A stretch of 16,871 nucleotides of DNA from CAZRZN01 sp964604565. GTDB lineage: Bacteria > Pseudomonadota > Alphaproteobacteria > Rhodobacterales > Rhodobacteraceae. Positions within the stretch are counted from its first letter, which is position 1. Each line of letters starts with the position of its first letter. The stretch lies in assembly GCA_964604565.1 (NCBI GenBank), contig CAZRZN010000069.1, positions 1-16,871 of the forward strand, written 5' to 3'. Shown piece by piece: positions 13,928 to 16,871 of the stretch. A program made the position numbers and the translations under genes. The notes below the pieces were generated by a model. It ran no database searches. It was not told the DNA's origin and saw nothing but the letters and a program-made list of their open reading frames with translations.

Positions 13928-14953
13928 TCACGCCTCCGCAGCCTTGCGGCGGCGGCCGCGCCGCTCGCGCACGGCGCCGGGATTGTCGCCGGTACCATCG
14001 GTCTCGGAGGAAAACCCACCAAGCACCTCGGCGATTTGCTCCAGCGTCGGGCGCGCGCCCGGATCATGCGTTTCCAATGCCTTACGCATCGCGCTGAGGT
14101 GTTCCGGCATGGTGCCGCAGCACCCGCCGATGATGCGGGCCCCGCAGTTGCGGGCCATCAGCGCATATTCGGCCATCAGCTCGGGCGTTCCATCGTAATG
14201 AATATGCCCATCCTCGTATTTCGGAATGCCGGCATTGCCTTTTGCGATGATCGGCAGATCGGGGCCTTGTTCGGCAAATCCGAGAACGGTGCGCAGCAGG
14301 TCTGACGCGCCGACGCCGCAGTTCGCCCCGAAGGCGATCGGCGGATTTGGCAGGCCCTCCACCATCTTGACCATGGCCGCTGAAGTCATGCCCATCATCG
14401 TTCGGCCCGCGGTGTCGAAACTCATGGTGCCACACCATGGCATGCCGACATTGGCAAAGGCCTCGGCCGCGGCCTTGAATTCCTCAGGGGCAGAGATCGT
14501 CTCCACCCATAGAACATCCGCGCCGCCCTCTTTCAGACCGGCGGCGGTTTCCTCGAACATCTGCACGGCGGTCTCGTGCTTGAGCGTGCCGGCGGTGCCC
14601 ATGATCTCACCCGTCGGCCCGACCGATCCGGCAACGATGACCTCACGGCCCGACGCATCGGCGATCTCGCGGCCCAGCGAAGCCGCCAGTCGGGACAGTT
14701 CCTGCGCGCGGTGGCCGGCGTCATGCAGTTTCAGGCGCGACGCATTGGCACCAAAGGAGTTGGTCAGGAAAAGATCCGATCCCGCGTCGACAGCCCCGCG
14801 ATACAGGGCGCGAATCTTGTCCGGCTCATTCTCGTTCCAGAATTCCGGGGCGTCGCCCGACATCAGGCCCATGTTGAAAAGATTGGTTCCCGTTGCTCCG
14901 TCAGCCAGCAGCCAATCACGTTGCGCCAGAGCCCGGGTGAGTGCATCAGTCAT
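13928..14953 (-). CDS. bmt: Homocysteine S-methyltransferase (betaine--homocysteine methyltransferase-like / MetH homocysteine domain)
   Basis: Transfers a methyl group to homocysteine to make methionine. 341 residues forming a zinc-dependent TIM barrel: LLADGATGTNLF (15-26), LFLTNSFGANASRL (61-74), VAGSVGPTGE (107-116), and the three zinc ligands Cys212 (GANCGVG) and Cys278-Cys279 (GGCCGT). The tail is Arg-rich (RERRGRRRKAAEA). This type is commonly annotated as betaine--homocysteine methyltransferase, but the corrinoid gene 1.6 kb away suggests the methyl donor may be methylcobalamin, i.e. the homocysteine module of a split MetH. The family is certain; the donor is inferred. The 113-bp leader contains an AT-rich stretch (15014-15039) that probably holds the promoter. 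Confidence 0.9.
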   Translation of the reverse strand: MTDALTRALAQRDWLLADGATGTNLFNMGLMSGDAPEFWNENEPDKIRALYRGAVDAGSDLFLTNSFGANASRLKLHDAGHRAQELSRLAASLGREIADASGREVIVAGSVGPTGEIMGTAGTLKHETAVQMFEETAAGLKEGGADVLWVETISAPEEFKAAAEAFANVGMPWCGTMSFDTAGRTMMGMTSAAMVKMVEGLPNPPIAFGANCGVGASDLLRTVLGFAEQGPDLPIIAKGNAGIPKYEDGHIHYDGTPELMAEYALMARNCGARIIGGCCGTMPEHLSAMRKALETHDPGARPTLEQIAEVLGGFSSETDGTGDNPGAVRERRGRRRKAAEA

Positions 14954-15066
14954 GTCAGCCAGCCTTTCGGATCCGTTCAGCAGGCTGTTTCACATCCGCC
15001 CATCCAAGGCAAACTCATAATAATCATCTTTGTCATGAGGCGGGCGACAAGGCGGGCCATTGCCTG

Positions 15067-15714
15067 TCAAGCGAGCATGGAGTCCGGCATCCGCTCCCCA
15101 AGGCCCAGAAACCGCCCGATCGACCAGACCGAGGCCCGCAGGATGTTGAAGCCCCAGGCGGCGATTTCCCGGCGAAGGATCTTGGCCTTTTGCGCGGCGT
15201 CGCGACCCGGGCTTTGCGCGGCGCAGACATCGCCGGGGCGGCCCGCCCAGGCGAAGGATGCCCAGCTGCGCCAGGCATGATAGCGTTCGGTCACGATCAG
15301 CAATGAGGCGTCCGGGGGCAGGGCAGGCCGGGAATACAGCGCGTTCTGCAACGTCGAGAGCGAGCGACTCTCCAAGGTAAGGGCCGTACCGGGCACGTTC
15401 TCGCCGCGCGCGATCTCTGCCATTGTCATCGCGGTGGAAGCGGGACCGACCGGACCGCCACCGGACAGGACCAGATGCGCGACCTTGCCCCGGTCATAAA
15501 GCCGGATGGCGGCATGGATGCGGCCCAGCCTGTCGTCTATGACGTCCTGAAACCGTTCGGGCCCGCCGCCGAGAACCACGGCAATATCGTAGTCCTGCTC
15601 AACCACAGTGCAGTCCGTGGTCAGCGCCACGGACCCAAGGGTCAATCCGAGGCACAGGACGGCATAGGTCAGCGCCCCCCGCAGGAGCCACCGTGCCAGC
15701 CGTCTTATTCCCAT
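15067..15714 (-). CDS. YdcF-like DUF218 membrane protein
   Basis: 215 residues. An N-terminal membrane helix at ~10-31 (LLRGALTYAVLCLGLTLGSV) is followed by a DUF218 domain: DIAVVLGGG (43-51), HLVLSGGG (80-87), LESRSLSTLQNA (114-125) and LIVTERYHAWRS (139-150). Related proteins include YdcF, SanA and ElyC, linked to envelope integrity and polysaccharide precursor handling; the exact substrate is unknown. The start overlaps the guaA 3' end by 10 bp, so it is likely co-transcribed with guaA. Confidence 0.9.
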   Translation of the reverse strand: MGIRRLARWLLRGALTYAVLCLGLTLGSVALTTDCTVVEQDYDIAVVLGGGPERFQDVIDDRLGRIHAAIRLYDRGKVAHLVLSGGGPVGPASTAMTMAEIARGENVPGTALTLESRSLSTLQNALYSRPALPPDASLLIVTERYHAWRSWASFAWAGRPGDVCAAQSPGRDAAQKAKILRREIAAWGFNILRASVWSIGRFLGLGERMPDSMLA

Positions 15715-16871
15715 TCGATGGTTCCGGGCGGTTTGGAGGTCACGTCGTAGGTGACGCGGTTGATCCCCTTGACCTCATTGATGATCCGCGTCGCCGTTTC
15801 GCCAAGGAAGTCATGGCTGAAGGGATAGTAGTCTGCCGTCATGCCGTCGACGCTGGTCACCGCGCGCAGGGCACAGGCGTAATCATAGGTCCGCCCGTCA
15901 CCCATGACGCCCACGGTGCGCACGGGAAGGATCGCGACAAAAGCCTGCCAGATCTCGTCATACAGCCCGTGTTTGCGGATCTGGTCGATATAGACCGCAT
16001 CCGCCTTGCGCAGGATCTCCAGCTTGTCGCGGGTGATCTCACCGGGGCAGCGAATGGCAAGACCCGGGCCGGGAAAGGGGTGGCGGCCGATGAACGAAGC
16101 CGGCAGGCCCAGTTCATGGCCCAGCGCGCGCACCTCGTCCTTGAACAGCTCGCGCAGCGGTTCGACCAGTTTCAGGCCCATTTTTTCGGGCAGTCCGCCG
16201 ACGTTGTGGTGCGATTTTATGGTGACGGACGGGCCCCCGCTGAACGACACGCTTTCGATCACGTCCGGATACAGCGTCCCCTGCGCAAGGAATTCGGCAC
16301 CGTCGATGTCATTGGCGTGCTTCTGGAACACGTCGATGAACAGGCGCCCGATGGTCTTGCGCTTTTCCTCGGGGTCGCTGATGCCTTCCAACTCGCCCAG
16401 AAACAGGTCGGATTCATCGGCATGGATCAGCGGGATGTTGTAATGGTCGCGGAACATGGTGACGACCTCGTCCGCCTCGTTGAGGCGCAGCAACCCGTGG
16501 TCGACAAAGACGCAGGTCAGCTGATCGCCGATCGCCTCGTGGATCAACACGGCCGCGACCGAACTGTCGACCCCGCCCGACAGCCCGCAGATCACCTGCC
16601 GGTCGCCGACCTGTTCGCGGATCTTGCGGATCGCCTCCTCGCGGTAGGCGCCCATGGTCCAGTCGCCCTTGAACCCGGCGGCGCGCACGAAATTCTCATA
16701 CAGCGTCTTGCCGTTGGGGGTGTGATGAACCTCCGGATGGAACTGCACGGCATAGAAATGCCGCCGGGCATCGGCAGTGACGGCAAAGGGCGCGCCCGGC
16801 GATGTGGCGTAGACGGCAAATCCCGGCGCGAGCTCGGAGACATGATCGCCGTGGCTCATCCAGACCTGCTC
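15705..16871 (-). CDS. guaA: GMP synthase (glutamine-hydrolysing), C-terminal ~388 residues (runs off right edge)
   Basis: Converts XMP to GMP using glutamine and ATP. The window lacks roughly the first 130 residues, so the amidotransferase Cys is out of view. The end of that domain, with His and Glu of the triad, is visible as VQFHPEVHH. The ATP pyrophosphatase domain has the P-loop GLSGGVDSS, then FVDHGLLR, IKSHHNVGGLPEKM, RHPFPGPGLAIR and the dimerisation C terminus ending GTIEWE. An internal ATG at 16857-16859 is not the start, since the frame continues to the edge as EQVWMSHGD, a conserved GuaA segment. Confidence 0.97.
   Translation of the reverse strand, partial: EQVWMSHGDHVSELAPGFAVYATSPGAPFAVTADARRHFYAVQFHPEVHHTPNGKTLYENFVRAAGFKGDWTMGAYREEAIRKIREQVGDRQVICGLSGGVDSSVAAVLIHEAIGDQLTCVFVDHGLLRLNEADEVVTMFRDHYNIPLIHADESDLFLGELEGISDPEEKRKTIGRLFIDVFQKHANDIDGAEFLAQGTLYPDVIESVSFSGGPSVTIKSHHNVGGLPEKMGLKLVEPLRELFKDEVRALGHELGLPASFIGRHPFPGPGLAIRCPGEITRDKLEILRKADAVYIDQIRKHGLYDEIWQAFVAILPVRTVGVMGDGRTYDYACALRAVTSVDGMTADYYPFSHDFLGETATRIINEVKGINRVTYDVTSKPPGTIEWE

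Noticed and set aside
14954..15066. SAM-, SAH- or cobalamin-type riboswitch upstream of bmt
   Set aside because: The 113-bp leader is short and shows none of the conserved core motifs I know; only a weak CTCAT...ATGAG inverted repeat is present. A covariance-model search would settle it.

Overview
This is a G+C-rich chromosomal window from an alphaproteobacterium, most likely a marine Rhodobacteraceae (roseobacter-type) species. The assignment rests on family-level recognition: a LexA box of the alphaproteobacterial GTTC-N7-GTTC type, a stand-alone corrinoid protein plus homocysteine methyltransferase, DUF1638, and an intergenic hairpin element of a kind I associate with this family. It looks like core genome. 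I see no rRNA, tRNA, CRISPR array, insertion sequence or phage gene, and no gene-free stretch longer than 300 bases.

Region 1 (1-3361): the 5' end of gltX (minus) diverges from comEC (plus). comEC runs tail to tail into lexA (minus), and their stop codons overlap by 7 bp. lexA has a well-formed promoter with a perfect LexA box over its -10 region. Behind it lies a hairpin-rich REP-like stretch.

Region 2 (3362-8142): a minus-strand operon in transcription order trpG-trpD-ung-trpC-moaC-moeA. Four of the five junctions are 4-base ATGA overlaps; only trpD-ung has a gap. It joins anthranilate-branch tryptophan synthesis, uracil excision repair and molybdenum cofactor synthesis. trpE, trpF and trpBA are not in the window.

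Region 3 (8302-9894): a plus-strand membrane-anchored protein with a very long Pro/Ala/Asp/Glu-rich linker and a degenerate YibQ-like polysaccharide-deacetylase domain.

Region 4 (10060-14953): a mostly minus-strand set that includes a homocysteine S-methyltransferase (bmt-like), a B12-binding corrinoid protein and DUF1638. Together they look like separate pieces of a split cobalamin-dependent methionine synthase; the methyltetrahydrofolate-binding and reactivation parts are not here. Interleaved are a PA0069-type radical SAM gene (plus), a small hypothetical gene, and a YbjQ-family gene flanked by two tiny two-helix membrane proteins that resemble each other.

Region 5 (15067-16871): a DUF218/YdcF-like membrane protein gene overlaps the 3' end of guaA, which runs off the right edge.
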